Positions 1-10,203 are shown, numbered from the stretch's first letter. The stretch: DNA of 64,000 nt from Pseudidiomarina insulisalsae (GCF_003987065.1 NZ_PIPY01000005.1:124001-188000); one strand, 5' to 3'. The notes: generated from the sequence alone by a model not told the origin. A program made the numbers and translations.

Positions 1-819
1 GCGTGGGTTACGTTGATCATAACGCGCCTGCTTGCGCGACCAGCGTTCCAGCAGAATCAGGGTAATCACTGCCGCCAGCAAGAGTCCGGCCAGCTGTAAT
101 GCGCCGGTAAGGTCGCCCAGACCATACCAGGTACGAAAAATTCCGGTGGTGAAAGTGGTGACGCCAAAGTATTGCACCGTGCCGTAATCGGCCAGGGTTT
201 CCATCAGTGCCAGCGTGGTACCGGTTACGATAGCCGGGCGTGCCAGCGGTAAGGCAATACGTAAAAAACACTGCCAGGGCGAAAGGCCCAGGCTGCGGCC
301 TGCCTCAAGCGTCGTGGCTGACTGCTGTAAAAAGGTCGCGCGCGTGATCAGATAAACATAAGGGAACAGCACCAGACTAAGTACCGCTATGGCGCCGCCA
401 ATACTGCGGATCTGCGGGAACCAGTAATCACCATAACTCCAGCCAAAGGTATCGCGCAGTAACGTCTGCACTGGTCCGCTATAGTCAAGCATCCCGGTAT
501 AGGTATACGCGGTAATGTAGGCGGGCATAGCCAAAGGTAATAGCAGTGCCCAACTAAGAAGTTTCTGGCCGGGGAAACGGCAGCTGGTGGTCAGCCAGGC
601 GGTGCTGACACCTAAAATGATCACGCCAACCGCAACACCTACCATCAAGATCAGCGAATGCTGAATATATTCGGGAATAACTGTCTGCCAGAGGTGCTGC
701 AGCGTGGTGAAATCTCCACCAAAGAGCAACTGCAGCAAAGCGAAAACAATCACCATAAGCGGAAGCCCCAGCACTAAGGCTGAGGCTACCAGTGACAGTT
801 GTCGCCAACGTTGCTGCAT
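1..819 (-). CDS. fbpB: Iron(III) ABC transporter permease (FbpB/ThiP-type), partial
   Basis: Inner-membrane permease that moves Fe3+ handed over by the periplasmic binding protein encoded just upstream. The reading frame is open from an ATG at 819 to the window edge, giving 273 residues of a family that is usually about 500-550 residues (two fused permease halves), so the C-terminal half is missing only because the window ends. Several hydrophobic segments are visible, and the EAA-loop signature occurs as EAGRSLGLSPW followed by LPLARPAI. The start overlaps the stop of the binding-protein gene by one base (TAATG), so the two are translationally coupled. The ATPase gene is not in the window. 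Assignment to iron rests on the neighbour and its Fur box. Confidence 0.88.
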   Translation of the reverse strand, partial: MQQRWRQLSLVASALVLGLPLMVIVFALLQLLFGGDFTTLQHLWQTVIPEYIQHSLILMVGVAVGVIILGVSTAWLTTSCRFPGQKLLSWALLLPLAMPAYITAYTYTGMLDYSGPVQTLLRDTFGWSYGDYWFPQIRSIGGAIAVLSLVLFPYVYLITRATFLQQSATTLEAGRSLGLSPWQCFLRIALPLARPAIVTGTTLALMETLADYGTVQYFGVTTFTTGIFRTWYGLGDLTGALQLAGLLLAAVITLILLERWSRKQARYDQRNPR

Positions 820-1847
820 TAACGCCAGCCTGCGCGGTTCATTAATTTAACGGCTGCGGCGTTGTTCTCACCCAGGTAACGCATCTCGATATCATCCATT
901 TTAAAGTCGCCCCAGGCTTGCAGGCGTTCGCTCCATTCGACGTCGCTGACAGCAGGGTATTCGTTATTGGTTGCAGCATACCATTTCTGTGCTTCATCAG
1001 ACAGCAAATAGGCGATTAGCTGCTGCGCTTCATCGGTGTTTTTCGCATACTTGGTCAGACCGATACCTGAAACGTTCACATGGGTACCAAAACTGTCCTG
1101 ATTCGGCCAGAAAATACCGACTTTACTTGCGGCTTCACGTTCGGCCGGGTCACTTGAAGCTTCCATCAGACCCAGATAGTAAGTGTTCGCGACGGCCAGA
1201 TCACAGACGCCGGCAGCGACTGCTTTAATCTGATCACGATCACCGCCAACTGGTGGCTTCGCCAGATTGCTGACCAGACCTTCAGCCCAGGCTTCAGTCT
1301 TTTCTTCGCCCCAGTGCTCAAGCAGAGCAGCAGTCAAAGACTGATTGTAAATATTGTCGGATGAACGAATACAGACATCGTTATCCCACTTAGGATCGGC
1401 TAAGTCCTGGTAGCCGCTCAGCTGACTGGGGTCGACACGCTCCTTAGCATAGAAAATGGGTCGTGCACGCAGACTCAGGCCGATCCACAGGTTATCAGCG
1501 CCATGCAAATGCGCAGGCACCGACTGCAGCACCTTGTCACTGGTTAACGGCTGAAAAATGCCAGCTTCCGCGGCGCGGTGCAGATTACCTGCATCCACTG
1601 TCAGGAACAAATCAGCCGGGCTATTAGCGCCTTCGTTCCGCAGGCGGGCTAGCAAAGCGTCACCATTACCGGTCAGTAAGCGTACTTCAATGCCGGTTTT
1701 TTCCGTAAACTGCTCTAATACTGGTTTGATAAGCGCTTCTTTTCGCGCAGAATAGACGTTAACAGTAGCTGCATGAGCTATGCTAGCTGATAGCGCAAAA
1801 GCAACAGCACTAAGAGATAACAGTTTTTTCACTTTAGGTAATCTCAT
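819..1847 (-). CDS. fbpA: Periplasmic iron(III)-binding protein of an ABC importer
   Basis: Binds ferric iron in the periplasm and delivers it to the permease. It starts with a clear signal peptide (MRLPKVKKLL, then a hydrophobic core ending AHA-AT). The body is a type-2 periplasmic binding fold with the NVYSARKE start and the tandem tyrosines in NTYYLGL that coordinate Fe3+ in FbpA/FutA proteins. I chose the ATG at 1847, which directly precedes the signal peptide and has GAGG at 1858-1861. An ATG further upstream at 1874 would add nine residues ahead of the signal. It is the first gene of the operon with the permease and is read from a Fur-boxed promoter. Confidence 0.92.
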   Translation of the reverse strand: MRLPKVKKLLSLSAVAFALSASIAHAATVNVYSARKEALIKPVLEQFTEKTGIEVRLLTGNGDALLARLRNEGANSPADLFLTVDAGNLHRAAEAGIFQPLTSDKVLQSVPAHLHGADNLWIGLSLRARPIFYAKERVDPSQLSGYQDLADPKWDNDVCIRSSDNIYNQSLTAALLEHWGEEKTEAWAEGLVSNLAKPPVGGDRDQIKAVAAGVCDLAVANTYYLGLMEASSDPAEREAASKVGIFWPNQDSFGTHVNVSGIGLTKYAKNTDEAQQLIAYLLSDEAQKWYAATNNEYPAVSDVEWSERLQAWGDFKMDDIEMRYLGENNAAAVKLMNRAGWR

Positions 1848-1894
1848 AACTTGGTAACCTCGTAGTAGGGGCATACATCAAAATGTCTGTGCTT

Positions 1895-1922
1895 ATTGTA
1901 CCCAAATGCGAATGATTATCAA
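1895..1922 (-). promoter_or_regulatory. fbpAB promoter with Fur box
   Basis: Reading the minus strand, TTGATA (1922-1917) and TACAAT (1900-1895) are separated by 16 bases, a good sigma-70 promoter for fbpA. A Fur 7-1-7 site lies across the -35 and spacer: TGCGAATGATTATCA (1907-1921) matches TGATAATnATTATCA at 12 of 14 positions. Iron-loaded Fur would block polymerase here. Whether the divergent antiporter gene also responds is unclear. Confidence 0.82.
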
Positions 1923-2006
1923 CTAGAAGAGTAGGTATCTCGTGAGAGGTAGCTCATACTCACGAAAGTGTGCCGTCACCAGATTTTACAGGGAGTAGCA
2001 ATCATT

Positions 2007-3902
2007 ATGTCGAATATGTCAGCGCTCGCACTCATTGGCGTTCTCTCTATCTTTTGTCAGTGGACCGCCTGGCGTCTGAAAATTCCTGCCATTCTACCTC
2101 TGTTGCTGGTCGGTATGCTGGTTGGCCCCTCTCTGGGCTGGTTACAGCCAGACGCTGTCTTTGGAGATATCCTTTTTCCGGTCGTTTCTTTGTCGGTTGC
2201 CATTATTCTGTTTGAGGGCAGTTTGACCCTGCGTCTGAACGAGATCCGGGGCCATGGGCGTATGGTGACGCATCTGGTTAGTATTGGCGTGCTGGTAACC
2301 TGGATTGCGGCTGCTATTTGTGCTTACTTTCTGATGGATTTTGGCTGGGAATTGGCGGCACTTTTTGGTGCGTTAGTAGTAGTAACCGGGCCGACAGTCA
2401 TCATGCCGATGCTGCGTTCGGTACGCCCGAAATCGAATATTGCCAATATTTTGCGCTGGGAAGGTATCATTATTGACCCGGTTGGTGCGCTACTCGCAGT
2501 TTTGGTCTTTGAGTTTATTATTGCCAGCCAGGGCGCGGGTTTTTTCCATGCCATGCAGGCGTTTGCGATCACCGTAGCAATAGGCTTTATATTAGGTTTC
2601 GCGGCGGGGCGGTTGTTGGGCATCGCCCTGACGAAAGGCTGGTTTCCCCACTATCTGCAAAACGTTGCGGTGCTGGCTATGGTACTTGGCGTGTTTGCCC
2701 TTTCCAACGCGGTGCAGCATGAATCGGGACTGTTAACGGTAACGGTCATGGGCATGGTGATGGCCAATACCCGCAATCTTATCCTCGACGACATCATGGA
2801 GTTCAAAGAAACACTCAGCGTGTTACTGATTTCGGGGCTCTTTATTATTCTTGCTGCGCGTCTTAACTTTGAAGCCTTTAGTGAGCTTGGCATGCCGGCA
2901 GTTATTTTGCTGGGCCTAATTATCTTTGCCATTCGTCCGCTAAGTGTCTGGGTATCCGCCATTGGTACGAAGCTTGACGTGAAGGAAAAGGTATTGCTCT
3001 CTTGGATTGCTCCGCGGGGTATTGTGGCTGCAGCGGTTTCTGCACTGTTTGCGCTAAAACTGCAACAAGCTGGCTGGAGCGAGGCCGAGCTGCTGGTGCC
3101 CCTGGTATTTTTAGTCATTTTAAGCACCGTTGTACTGCAGAGCCTCACCGCCAAGCCGCTGGCCCACGCGCTGAAACTACGCGAACCACCGGCGCATGGC
3201 TTTCTCATTTTTGGTGCAAATGCCACGGCACGAATGATAGCAAAAGCAATTAAGGAACATGACTTGCCCGTATTGTTGGCAGATACCAACTGGGAAAACA
3301 TAAAAACCGCGCGGATGGAAAATCTGCCGGTCTATTTTGGCAATCCGACCTCCGAACATGCCGAAAACAATATGGATCTTAACGGTATTGGCAAGGTCAT
3401 GATTTTGTCGCCCTATAAGCAATTAAACCCGGTGGTTGCGTTGCACTTTATGGACTGGTTCAAAGCGTCTAAAATTTATGGGTTGCCAACCAATGAGCAC
3501 GATGCTCCGCGGCGCAATCAGTTATCGGAAAGTTATCGCGAGCGACTCAACTTGTTCGGTAAAGGTGTGACCTTTTCAAAATTAGCGAGTCTGACGTTTC
3601 AGGGGGCGCAGATGAAAACCACGGCACTGACTGAGAACTTTAACTTTACAGACTATCAGGAACGCTATGGTAACCGCGCTATTCCGATGTTCGCGCTGGA
3701 TGAACGCAAGGTCTTACACGTTTTCACGACCGATCATACGTTTGAACCGAAACCCGGTTGGCAAATTATTGCGTTGATAACGGCTGATGAGATCTCGGAG
3801 CAAAAAGCCGCGAAACAGCTTCGCGAAAAAGAAGAGAAAGAAGCGCAGGAAGAAAAACAGCAAGGCACTAAAGAATTGAGCCAAACGAAGGATGCTGAAT
3901 GA
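2007..3902 (+). CDS. CPA1-family Na+(K+)/H+ antiporter with C-terminal RCK-like domain
   Basis: Membrane antiporter exchanging protons for Na+ or K+. Residues 1-390 are strongly hydrophobic with about 12 membrane segments and the CPA1 signature WIAPRGIVAAAV. After the membrane part comes a soluble TrkA-N/RCK-like Rossmann domain (HGFLIFGANATARMIA) and then a charged Lys/Glu-rich tail. The start chosen is the ATG at 2007 (MSNMSAL), preceded by GGGAG; an in-frame start at 1968 would place 13 polar residues before the first helix. NhaP-type proteins with this layout serve pH, sodium or potassium homeostasis, fitting a marine host. The stop overlaps the next gene by 4 bases (ATGA). Ion specificity cannot be read from sequence. 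Confidence 0.88.
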   Translation: MSNMSALALIGVLSIFCQWTAWRLKIPAILPLLLVGMLVGPSLGWLQPDAVFGDILFPVVSLSVAIILFEGSLTLRLNEIRGHGRMVTHLVSIGVLVTWIAAAICAYFLMDFGWELAALFGALVVVTGPTVIMPMLRSVRPKSNIANILRWEGIIIDPVGALLAVLVFEFIIASQGAGFFHAMQAFAITVAIGFILGFAAGRLLGIALTKGWFPHYLQNVAVLAMVLGVFALSNAVQHESGLLTVTVMGMVMANTRNLILDDIMEFKETLSVLLISGLFIILAARLNFEAFSELGMPAVILLGLIIFAIRPLSVWVSAIGTKLDVKEKVLLSWIAPRGIVAAAVSALFALKLQQAGWSEAELLVPLVFLVILSTVVLQSLTAKPLAHALKLREPPAHGFLIFGANATARMIAKAIKEHDLPVLLADTNWENIKTARMENLPVYFGNPTSEHAENNMDLNGIGKVMILSPYKQLNPVVALHFMDWFKASKIYGLPTNEHDAPRRNQLSESYRERLNLFGKGVTFSKLASLTFQGAQMKTTALTENFNFTDYQERYGNRAIPMFALDERKVLHVFTTDHTFEPKPGWQIIALITADEISEQKAAKQLREKEEKEAQEEKQQGTKELSQTKDAE

Positions 3903-4378
3903 AACTGAATTATGTGAGCGCGGGGCTGATTACGGTAGGGCTGACGCTACTGAGTGCCTGCACACCGCAGCCGACACCCACCGATCAGGGCGCGTTGGAT
4001 CTGGTCGCTGAAGTAAATCTGCAGAGTTTGCCGAACCGTGACTGGCAACTGAGTGACGGTACTTTACAATTAAGCTTTTGCCGCAACCGTATTAATGACG
4101 CGTTGCTGGCAGAAGCAGAAGATTTAAATCGCTGGCGCCTGATTCAGGAGCCTTCGGCATTGCCCGAGCGACGAATGGAAGGTTTACAGCAATTAGCCGA
4201 TATTTACTCCGAGCACGGTGTTTTATTATGGCAGCAGTGGGGCACCGTCAGCTCACAATCCTATCGTTTAGCGGCGCCTGCGGATGCCGCCGAACCGTCG
4301 CTGGTGGAGGCGCTGGCACGTTTGGGACGCGATGAGCGAATTTGTTTTAGTGCGTTAGATAGCTCTGATGGAGGGTAA
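3899..4378 (+). CDS. Small lipoprotein of unknown function
   Basis: A 159-residue protein with a lipoprotein signal: MKLNYVSAGLITV followed by lipobox LLSAC, so the mature protein starts at a lipidated Cys. The mature region is soluble, with no domain I recognise. It has two further cysteines (SFCRNR and RICFSA) that could form a disulfide in the periplasm. It is translationally coupled to the antiporter gene through an ATGA overlap and is followed two bases later by bolA, so the three probably form one transcript. A META/HslJ-like fold was considered but I could not support it. Confidence 0.75.
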   Translation: MKLNYVSAGLITVGLTLLSACTPQPTPTDQGALDLVAEVNLQSLPNRDWQLSDGTLQLSFCRNRINDALLAEAEDLNRWRLIQEPSALPERRMEGLQQLADIYSEHGVLLWQQWGTVSSQSYRLAAPADAAEPSLVEALARLGRDERICFSALDSSDGG

Positions 4379-4380
4379 TC

Positions 4381-4731
4381 ATGTCACAGCAGCATAGTTC
4401 TCGAGCGCAAGCGGCGCAGCATCCCACGGCTATCGCTATCCGCGAAAAACTCTCTGCGGCACTGCCAATGCAACACCTTGAGGTGATCAACGAGAGTCAG
4501 TTACACGGCACGCCAACCGACGATTCGCACTTTAAATTGGTGGTCGTCAGTGAAGCTTTTTCCGGTCAACGCCTGTTACAGCGACATCGCAGTATTAATA
4601 AGGCCCTGGCGAGCCTGCTGGCAGGGCCGGTGCATGCGCTGGCGTTACACACCTATTGCCCGGAAGAATGGGCGCAACTGCATCAAGTGCCAGCGTCTCC
4701 GGCCTGCCGTGGTGGCAGCAAGAACAGCTAA
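4381..4731 (+). CDS. bolA: BolA family protein
   Basis: BolA proteins bind monothiol glutaredoxins and act in iron-sulfur cluster trafficking; E. coli BolA also affects morphology and stress transcription. This 116-residue protein has the full family pattern: IREKLSAAL at the start, HFKLVVVSEAF in the middle, then RHRSINKAL and the C-terminal HALALHTYCPEEW. The helix-turn-helix-like class II KH fold is implied by these blocks. It starts two bases after the lipoprotein stop and is likely cotranscribed with it. The C-terminal tail after PEEW is polar and variable, as usual. Confidence 0.92.
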   Translation: MSQQHSSRAQAAQHPTAIAIREKLSAALPMQHLEVINESQLHGTPTDDSHFKLVVVSEAFSGQRLLQRHRSINKALASLLAGPVHALALHTYCPEEWAQLHQVPASPACRGGSKNS

Positions 4732-4817
4732 GCTTAGCTACACTTAACTAATCAGATGTGTTTTCCGGCGGCGGTCGGGTAAACTGCCGCAAAACAAAAA
4801 AGGAACAGGACAAAACT

Positions 4818-6005
4818 ATGGTTATTAAGCCGAAGATTCGTGGTTTTATTTGTACTAACGCGCATCCGGTGGGTTGTGCAGCTCATGTTCGTGAACAAAT
4901 TGACTACATTAAGCAGCAGCCGCAAATTAAAGAAGCACCACAACGGGTGCTGGTTATTGGCTGTTCTACAGGTTATGGCCTGGCATCGCGCATCACCGCG
5001 GCCTTTGGCGCTCAGGCGCGAACCATTGGCGTATGTTTTGAAAAAGAACCGAGCGAAAAGAAAACCGCAACGGCAGGTTGGTACAATACTGCAGCCTTTC
5101 ATAAAGAAGCACATGACGCTGGACTGTATGCTTACACCATTAACGGTGACGCGTTCTCTGACGAAATTAAAGAAGAAACCATTGCCCGCATTAAGGAAGA
5201 TCTTGGGCAGGTTGACTTGGTCATCTACAGCCTGGCCTCACCAAAGCGCAAAGACCCCGATACCGGTGAAGTGTATAGCTCAACCCTAAAGCCAGTGGGT
5301 AAAGCCTATCGCACCAAAACCTATGACACCGACAAAGATGTGGTCAAAGAGATTGAGTTAGAGCCGGCTACCGAAGAAGAGATTGCCGATACCGTAAAGG
5401 TAATGGGCGGCGAAGATTGGGAGCGCTGGATTAACGCGCTGGCTGAGGCGGATGTTTTGGCAAAAAATGCTAAGACCACCGCGTATACCTACATTGGTAA
5501 AGAGTTGACCTGGCCGATCTACGGTCATGCAACCATTGGTAAAGCGAAAGAAGATCTTGATCGTGCTGCGAAGATGATTCGTCGTGACCATAAAGATTTG
5601 AATGTCGAGGCTTATGTGTCGTCGCTGAAAGCGCTGGTCACCCAAGCCAGCTCGGCGATTCCTGTCATGCCGCTGTATATCTCGCTGATTTATCGCGTAA
5701 TGAAAGAAGAAGGCACACACGAAGGCTGTATCGAGCAGACCTATCGTCTGTTTACCGAGGGGCTTTATGCCGAGCAGCCTAAGTGGGACGCAGCGGGTCG
5801 TCTGCGTATGGACGCTAAAGAAACCAATGAAGAAACCCAGGCAAAGGTCAAAGAGCTGTGGGATCAGGTCACTCAGGATAACTTTCATGAGCTTGCCGAC
5901 TATGCGGGCTATCACGCTGACTTCCTGAAACTATTTGGCTTTGGTATCGATAGCGTTGACTATGATGCTGATGTCGATCCTGTAGTAACCTGGGAACAGT
6001 CGTAA
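4818..6005 (+). CDS. fabV: Enoyl-ACP/trans-2-enoyl-CoA reductase FabV
   Basis: NADH-dependent reductase for the last step of the fatty-acid elongation cycle; FabV enzymes are the triclosan-tolerant alternative to FabI. The 395-residue length is typical. N-terminal nucleotide-binding motif is [11 protein letters not shown] (residues 44-54). The FabV catalytic pair Tyr-x8-Lys is present as Y235 and K244 in [12 protein letters not shown]. The ATG at 4818 gives the family N-terminus [10 protein letters not shown] and follows AGGAACAGGA; the frame is open upstream to 4758 but without a suitable start. No fabI is visible in the window, but that says little about the genome. Confidence 0.97.
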   Translation: MVIKPKIRGFICTNAHPVGCAAHVREQIDYIKQQPQIKEAPQRVLVIGCSTGYGLASRITAAFGAQARTIGVCFEKEPSEKKTATAGWYNTAAFHKEAHDAGLYAYTINGDAFSDEIKEETIARIKEDLGQVDLVIYSLASPKRKDPDTGEVYSSTLKPVGKAYRTKTYDTDKDVVKEIELEPATEEEIADTVKVMGGEDWERWINALAEADVLAKNAKTTAYTYIGKELTWPIYGHATIGKAKEDLDRAAKMIRRDHKDLNVEAYVSSLKALVTQASSAIPVMPLYISLIYRVMKEEGTHEGCIEQTYRLFTEGLYAEQPKWDAAGRLRMDAKETNEETQAKVKELWDQVTQDNFHELADYAGYHADFLKLFGFGIDSVDYDADVDPVVTWEQS

Positions 6006-6046
6006 GTCTTCAATAAGCTATTCCCGATCAAGGAAATCTCCTCAAA

Positions 6047-6083
6047 TTTTGTGCCGTGTAAGGTGGTAACTCACGGCACAAAA
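6047..6083. repeat. 12-bp perfect inverted repeat between fabV and nqrA
   Basis: TTTTGTGCCGTG at 6047-6058 and its exact complement CACGGCACAAAA at 6072-6083 are separated by 13 bases. No T-run follows the right arm on either strand, so it does not look like a standard intrinsic terminator. It ends five bases before a TAAAAT hexamer (6088-6093) that could be a -10 for the nqr operon, so an operator or a leader-RNA hairpin is possible. The rest of the 249-base gap to nqrA shows no other clear element. Confidence 0.6.
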
Positions 6084-6254
6084 GTGCTAAAATGCCCGCC
6101 CTAGGTGACTATGTACAAAATTCAGTCAGCGCAGTGAGCTCGCGGTTCGCCTGGGTTTATTGCGCTAACTATATGATTTATCAGGTTTCAGGGGCTGCAA
6201 AGTCAGCACAACTGAAGAAAGATTCATCTTCCCTAACGAGTAGTGCAAACGCGT

Positions 6255-7595
6255 ATGATTACGATCAAGAAAGGGCTGGATATTCCTATTAAAGGAGCAC
6301 CCCAGCAAACTATCGAAGATGGTCAATCCATCACCACCGTTGCCGTTCTGGGTGAAGAGTATGTGGGTATGCGCCCAACCATGCATGTCAAGGTTGAGGA
6401 CCGCGTTAAAAAAGGCCAGGTACTTTTCGAGGACAAGAAAAACCCAGGGGTGAAATTCACTGCACCAGCTGCTGGCGTCGTAAAAGACGTCTTACGTGGC
6501 GCGAAGCGTGTGTTACAGGCTGTTGTCATCGAAATCGATGGTGACGAGCAGGAAACCTTCGCCAAACACGACAGCAAAGAACTGGCGAACTTAGACCGTG
6601 AGAAGGTTGTTGAGCAACTGAATGACTCCGGTCAGTGGGTTGCATTACGCACCCGTCCGTTCAGCCGTTCACCGAAGCTGGATGCAGAGCCTGCAGCTAT
6701 TTTCGTAAACTGCATGGACAGCAACCCGCTGGCGGCCGATCCAACCGTGATCATTGCGGAACACCAGGAAGCTTTTGTTGATGGCTTAAAAGTGCTGAGC
6801 ACCTTAACCAAAGGCAAGCTTTACGTGACAAAAGCGGCTGATGCGAAAGTTGATACCGGCGATGTTAACGCTCAGGTCGAAAGCTTTAAAGGCGTGCATC
6901 CTGCAGGTCTGGTCGGCACGCATATTCACTTTCTTGAGCCAGTGACCATGCAAAAGCAGGTCTGGCATATCAATTATCAGGACGTGATTGCCTACGGTAA
7001 ACTCTTTACCACTGGTGAAATCTTTACCGGCCGCGTGGTTGCCTTAGGTGGGCCAAGTGTGAAGAACCCACGTTTGCTACGTACTCAGATGGGCGCAAAC
7101 TTGCGTGAACTGACCGAAGGTGAGCTATCTGAAGGCAATCAGCGTATTGTTTCTGGCTCAGTTCTGAACGGCCACAAAGTTGATGACGCACATCAGTGGC
7201 TGGGTCGGTTCCATGTTCAGGTCAGCGTACTCCCTGAAGGCGATCAGAAAGAGCTCTTCGGATGGATTCGTCTGGGTAGCGATCAGCACTCGATCACCCG
7301 TGCGTATTTGGGGCACTTAACGCCGAAAAGTGGTTTTCGCATGAATACCTCCACCAATGGTTCGTCTCGTGCAATGGTACCGATTGGCAACTATGAGCGT
7401 GTCATGCCATTAGATATTCTGCCAACTATCCTGTTACGTGATCTGTTATCTGGCGACACCGACGAAGCTCAGAAACTGGGCTGTCTGGAGCTGGATGAAG
7501 AAGATTTAGCGCTTTGTACTTATGTTTGCCCGGGTAAATACGAGTACGGCCCAGTGTTGCGTAATGTGTTGACCACGATCGAGAAAGAGGGCTAA
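6255..7595 (+). CDS. nqrA: Na+-translocating NADH:quinone reductase subunit A
   Basis: Peripheral subunit of the Na+-NQR complex, which couples NADH oxidation by ubiquinone to Na+ export across the inner membrane. NqrA contributes to quinone binding. The 446-residue length and N-terminus [16 protein letters not shown] are typical, as are the biotinyl-like [18 protein letters not shown] segment and the C-terminal [15 protein letters not shown]. The ATG at 6255 is chosen over one 12 bases upstream because family members start there. It is the first gene of the eight-gene cluster nqrABCDEF-apbE-nqrM, followed two bases after its stop by nqrB. Confidence 0.98.
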   Translation: MITIKKGLDIPIKGAPQQTIEDGQSITTVAVLGEEYVGMRPTMHVKVEDRVKKGQVLFEDKKNPGVKFTAPAAGVVKDVLRGAKRVLQAVVIEIDGDEQETFAKHDSKELANLDREKVVEQLNDSGQWVALRTRPFSRSPKLDAEPAAIFVNCMDSNPLAADPTVIIAEHQEAFVDGLKVLSTLTKGKLYVTKAADAKVDTGDVNAQVESFKGVHPAGLVGTHIHFLEPVTMQKQVWHINYQDVIAYGKLFTTGEIFTGRVVALGGPSVKNPRLLRTQMGANLRELTEGELSEGNQRIVSGSVLNGHKVDDAHQWLGRFHVQVSVLPEGDQKELFGWIRLGSDQHSITRAYLGHLTPKSGFRMNTSTNGSSRAMVPIGNYERVMPLDILPTILLRDLLSGDTDEAQKLGCLELDEEDLALCTYVCPGKYEYGPVLRNVLTTIEKEG

Positions 7596-7597
7596 TC

Positions 7598-8794
7598 ATG
7601 AGCTTAAAAAATTATCTTGAGCGCATTGAGCCGGACTTTGAAAAAGGCGGCAAGTACGAAAAGTGGTATGCCCTCTATGAAGCAGTGGCAACTATTTTCT
7701 ATACGCCTGGTAAAGTAACCAAACACCGAACTCACGTTCGCGACAATGTCGACCTGAAGCGGATCATGATCCTGGTATGGTTGATGACGTTCCCGGCCAT
7801 GTTCTGGGGTATGTACAACGTTGGTAACCAGGCAGCGATGGCGCTGGCCAATGGTTACGAGCTGTCTGATGCATGGCAGGTTGGCTTATTCCACTTGCTG
7901 GGTGGCGACTTTACTGATGCCGGCTGGATCACGAAACTGTGGTACGGCGCCTGTTTCTTTGTGCCTATTTACGCCGTCACCTTTATTGTCGGTGGTTTCT
8001 GGGAAGTATTGTTTGCCAGTATCCGTAAACACGAAGTCAACGAAGGTTTCTTCGTTACCTCGGTGCTGTTTGCGCTCATTCTGCCAGCCACGATTCCATT
8101 GTGGCAGGTCGCTTTAGGTATCACCTTCGGTGTGGTGATTGGTAAAGAGATCTTTGGCGGTACGGGGCGTAACTTCCTGAACCCAGCCCTGACCGGTCGT
8201 GCGTTTCTGTACTTTGCCTTCCCTGCGCAAATTTCAGGTGACACCGTCTGGACTGCGGTAGATGGCTTCTCCGGTGCAACGCCATTGGGTCGCGCCGCTG
8301 TGGGTGAAAACTACTTCGATAACATGGACCTGTGGTGGGATGCCTTCTTAGGTAACATCCAGGGTTCTGTGGGTGAAGTATCGACCCTGATGATCCTTAT
8401 CGGTGGTCTGGCACTTATCTATTTCCGTATCGCGTCCTGGCGTATCGTTTCTGGCGTATTCGTTGGTATGGTCGCGTTATCTCTCTTATTTAACGTCATT
8501 GGCAGTGAGACCAACACGATGTTCCAGATGCCATGGTACTGGCACCTGGTAGTGGGTGGCTTCGCCTTCGGTATGATGTTCATGGCAACTGACCCTGTGT
8601 CAGCTTCGTTTACCAATAAGGCTAAGTTCGCTTATGGCTTCCTGATTGGTGCAATGACTGTGCTCATCCGCGTGGTGAACCCGGCATACCCGGAAGGCAT
8701 CATGTTGGCGATTCTGTTCGCAAACGTATTTGCACCACTGTTTGACCACTTTGTAGTGCAGGCAAATATTAAACGGAGGCTCGCACGTGGCTAA
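7598..8794 (+). CDS. nqrB: Na+-translocating NADH:quinone reductase subunit B
   Basis: Large membrane subunit (398 residues, about 10 membrane helices) that holds a covalent FMN and noncovalent riboflavin and forms part of the sodium path. The FMN-attachment motif SGAT is present, with T228 as the phosphoester-linked residue in GFSGATPLG. This modification needs the ApbE flavin transferase encoded downstream. The sequence [17 protein letters not shown] is a conserved family block. Its 3' end overlaps nqrC by 8 bases, indicating translational coupling. Confidence 0.98.
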   Translation: MSLKNYLERIEPDFEKGGKYEKWYALYEAVATIFYTPGKVTKHRTHVRDNVDLKRIMILVWLMTFPAMFWGMYNVGNQAAMALANGYELSDAWQVGLFHLLGGDFTDAGWITKLWYGACFFVPIYAVTFIVGGFWEVLFASIRKHEVNEGFFVTSVLFALILPATIPLWQVALGITFGVVIGKEIFGGTGRNFLNPALTGRAFLYFAFPAQISGDTVWTAVDGFSGATPLGRAAVGENYFDNMDLWWDAFLGNIQGSVGEVSTLMILIGGLALIYFRIASWRIVSGVFVGMVALSLLFNVIGSETNTMFQMPWYWHLVVGGFAFGMMFMATDPVSASFTNKAKFAYGFLIGAMTVLIRVVNPAYPEGIMLAILFANVFAPLFDHFVVQANIKRRLARG

Positions 8795-9575
8795 GAAGAA
8801 CGAATCCTTAGGCAAAACACTTTTTGTCGTGATCACGCTTTGTTTAGTCTGCGCGATCGTTGTTTCAGGTGCTGCGGTGGGATTAAAACCACTGCAGCAG
8901 AAAAACGCCGCGCTGGATATGCAGCGCAACGTACTTGATGCGGCGGGTTTGCTTGAGCCGGGCGTAGACGTGGTTGAACTGTTTAACGAGCGGGTCGAAA
9001 CCAAGCTGGTGAACCTGAATACGCTGGAAATTGTTGAACAGGCGAACGGTCTCGGACCCATCGCTTATGACCCGATCGCGGCAGCCAATAAGCCGGAGTG
9101 GAGCACCACGCTTGAAAAAAGCGAAGACGTTGCAGGTATTGGTACCCGTGAAGACGTCACCAAGCTGTATTTCATCAACGATGAAGACGGCAACCTGCAA
9201 ACCCTGGTGGTTTACGTTCGTGGCTATGGTCTGTGGGGCACCATGTACGGTCTGTTGGCACTTGAGCCTGACCTCAACACAGTGCGCACGATTAACTTCT
9301 ATGAACACAGTGAAACCCCGGGCCTGGGTGGTGAAATCCAGAACCCACGTTGGGTAGCCCAGTGGGAAGGCAAAGAAATTTACGGCGACGAGCTGGAAGA
9401 AGTGAAATTGGATATCGTTAAGAACCCAACTCAGGAAAATCACGATATTGACGCGCTCTCAGGCGCGACGCTGACCAGTAATGGTGTCGATAATACCATT
9501 GACTTCTGGTTCAGTGAAAAGGCCTACCGCCCGCTACTGGAAAAAATTCGCAAGGGGGAGCTAAGCAATGGCTAG
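8787..9575 (+). CDS. nqrC: Na+-translocating NADH:quinone reductase subunit C
   Basis: Membrane-anchored periplasmic subunit carrying the second covalent FMN. It has one N-terminal membrane helix (about residues 9-33) and a soluble FMN-binding domain ending in the SGAT motif ([11 protein letters not shown]228). The start is a GTG at 8787 with GGAGG just upstream inside nqrB (AAACGGAGGC); it overlaps nqrB by 8 bases. The 262-residue length fits the family. The conserved GLGGEIQNP block precedes the flavin domain. Confidence 0.98.
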   Translation: MAKKNESLGKTLFVVITLCLVCAIVVSGAAVGLKPLQQKNAALDMQRNVLDAAGLLEPGVDVVELFNERVETKLVNLNTLEIVEQANGLGPIAYDPIAAANKPEWSTTLEKSEDVAGIGTREDVTKLYFINDEDGNLQTLVVYVRGYGLWGTMYGLLALEPDLNTVRTINFYEHSETPGLGGEIQNPRWVAQWEGKEIYGDELEEVKLDIVKNPTQENHDIDALSGATLTSNGVDNTIDFWFSEKAYRPLLEKIRKGELSNG

Positions 9576-10203
9576 TACTGCAAAAGAAATGAAAGAAGTC
9601 CTGTTTGGGCCGATTTTTGCTAACAACCCTATTGCCCTGCAAATCTTAGGTATTTGTTCGGCACTGGCGGTTACCTCGAAAATGGAAAACTCCTTCGTGA
9701 TGTGTATTGCACTCACTTTGGTTACCGCATTTTCGAACTTGTTTATTTCACTGATTCGTAACCACATTCCATCGAGTGTTCGGATCATCGTGCAAATGAC
9801 CATTATCGCCAGTCTGGTTATCGTGGTTGACCAGGTACTTCGTGCTTACGCCTATAGTATTGCCAAAGAGCTATCGGTATTCGTTGGTTTGATTATCACC
9901 AACTGTATCGTTATGGGCCGTGCTGAAGCCTTCGCGATGAAGAGCTCGCCAGGTCTGTCCTTCTTAGATGGTATCGGTAACGGCTTAGGGTACTCGGTAG
10001 TACTGATGACAGTTGCCTTCATCCGTGAACTGTTCGGTTCAGGTAGCTTGTTCGGTTATCAGGTGTTCTCACTTGCCTCTGAAGGTGGCTGGTATCAGCC
10101 GATTGGTCTGTTACTGTTCCCACCGAGCGCGTTCTTTATTATTGGTGGGTTTATCTGGGTACTGCGTACCTTCCGCCCAGAACAAGTAGAGCCGCAGGAC
10201 TAA
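9568..10203 (+). CDS. nqrD: Na+-translocating NADH:quinone reductase subunit D
   Basis: Integral membrane subunit of 211 residues with about six helices. With NqrE it forms the antiparallel pair that houses the intramembrane iron site. The conserved half-motifs ICSALAVTS and [16 protein letters not shown] supply the cysteine ligands known from the NQR structure. The ATG overlaps nqrC by 8 bases behind a GGGGGAG ribosome site. Very well conserved; little doubt. Confidence 0.98.
   Translation: MASTAKEMKEVLFGPIFANNPIALQILGICSALAVTSKMENSFVMCIALTLVTAFSNLFISLIRNHIPSSVRIIVQMTIIASLVIVVDQVLRAYAYSIAKELSVFVGLIITNCIVMGRAEAFAMKSSPGLSFLDGIGNGLGYSVVLMTVAFIRELFGSGSLFGYQVFSLASEGGWYQPIGLLLFPPSAFFIIGGFIWVLRTFRPEQVEPQD

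Noticed and set aside
2651-3301. 216-codon open frame antisense to the antiporter gene
   Set aside because: Shadow of the real gene: composition is unlike a protein, no ribosome site, and the plus-strand protein is a clear antiporter.
5358-5915. 185-codon open frame antisense to fabV
   Set aside because: The fabV protein is fully supported by motifs; the antisense frame matches nothing I recognise.
8883-9443. 186-codon open frame antisense to nqrC
   Set aside because: Shadow of nqrC with no start signal and no recognisable domain.
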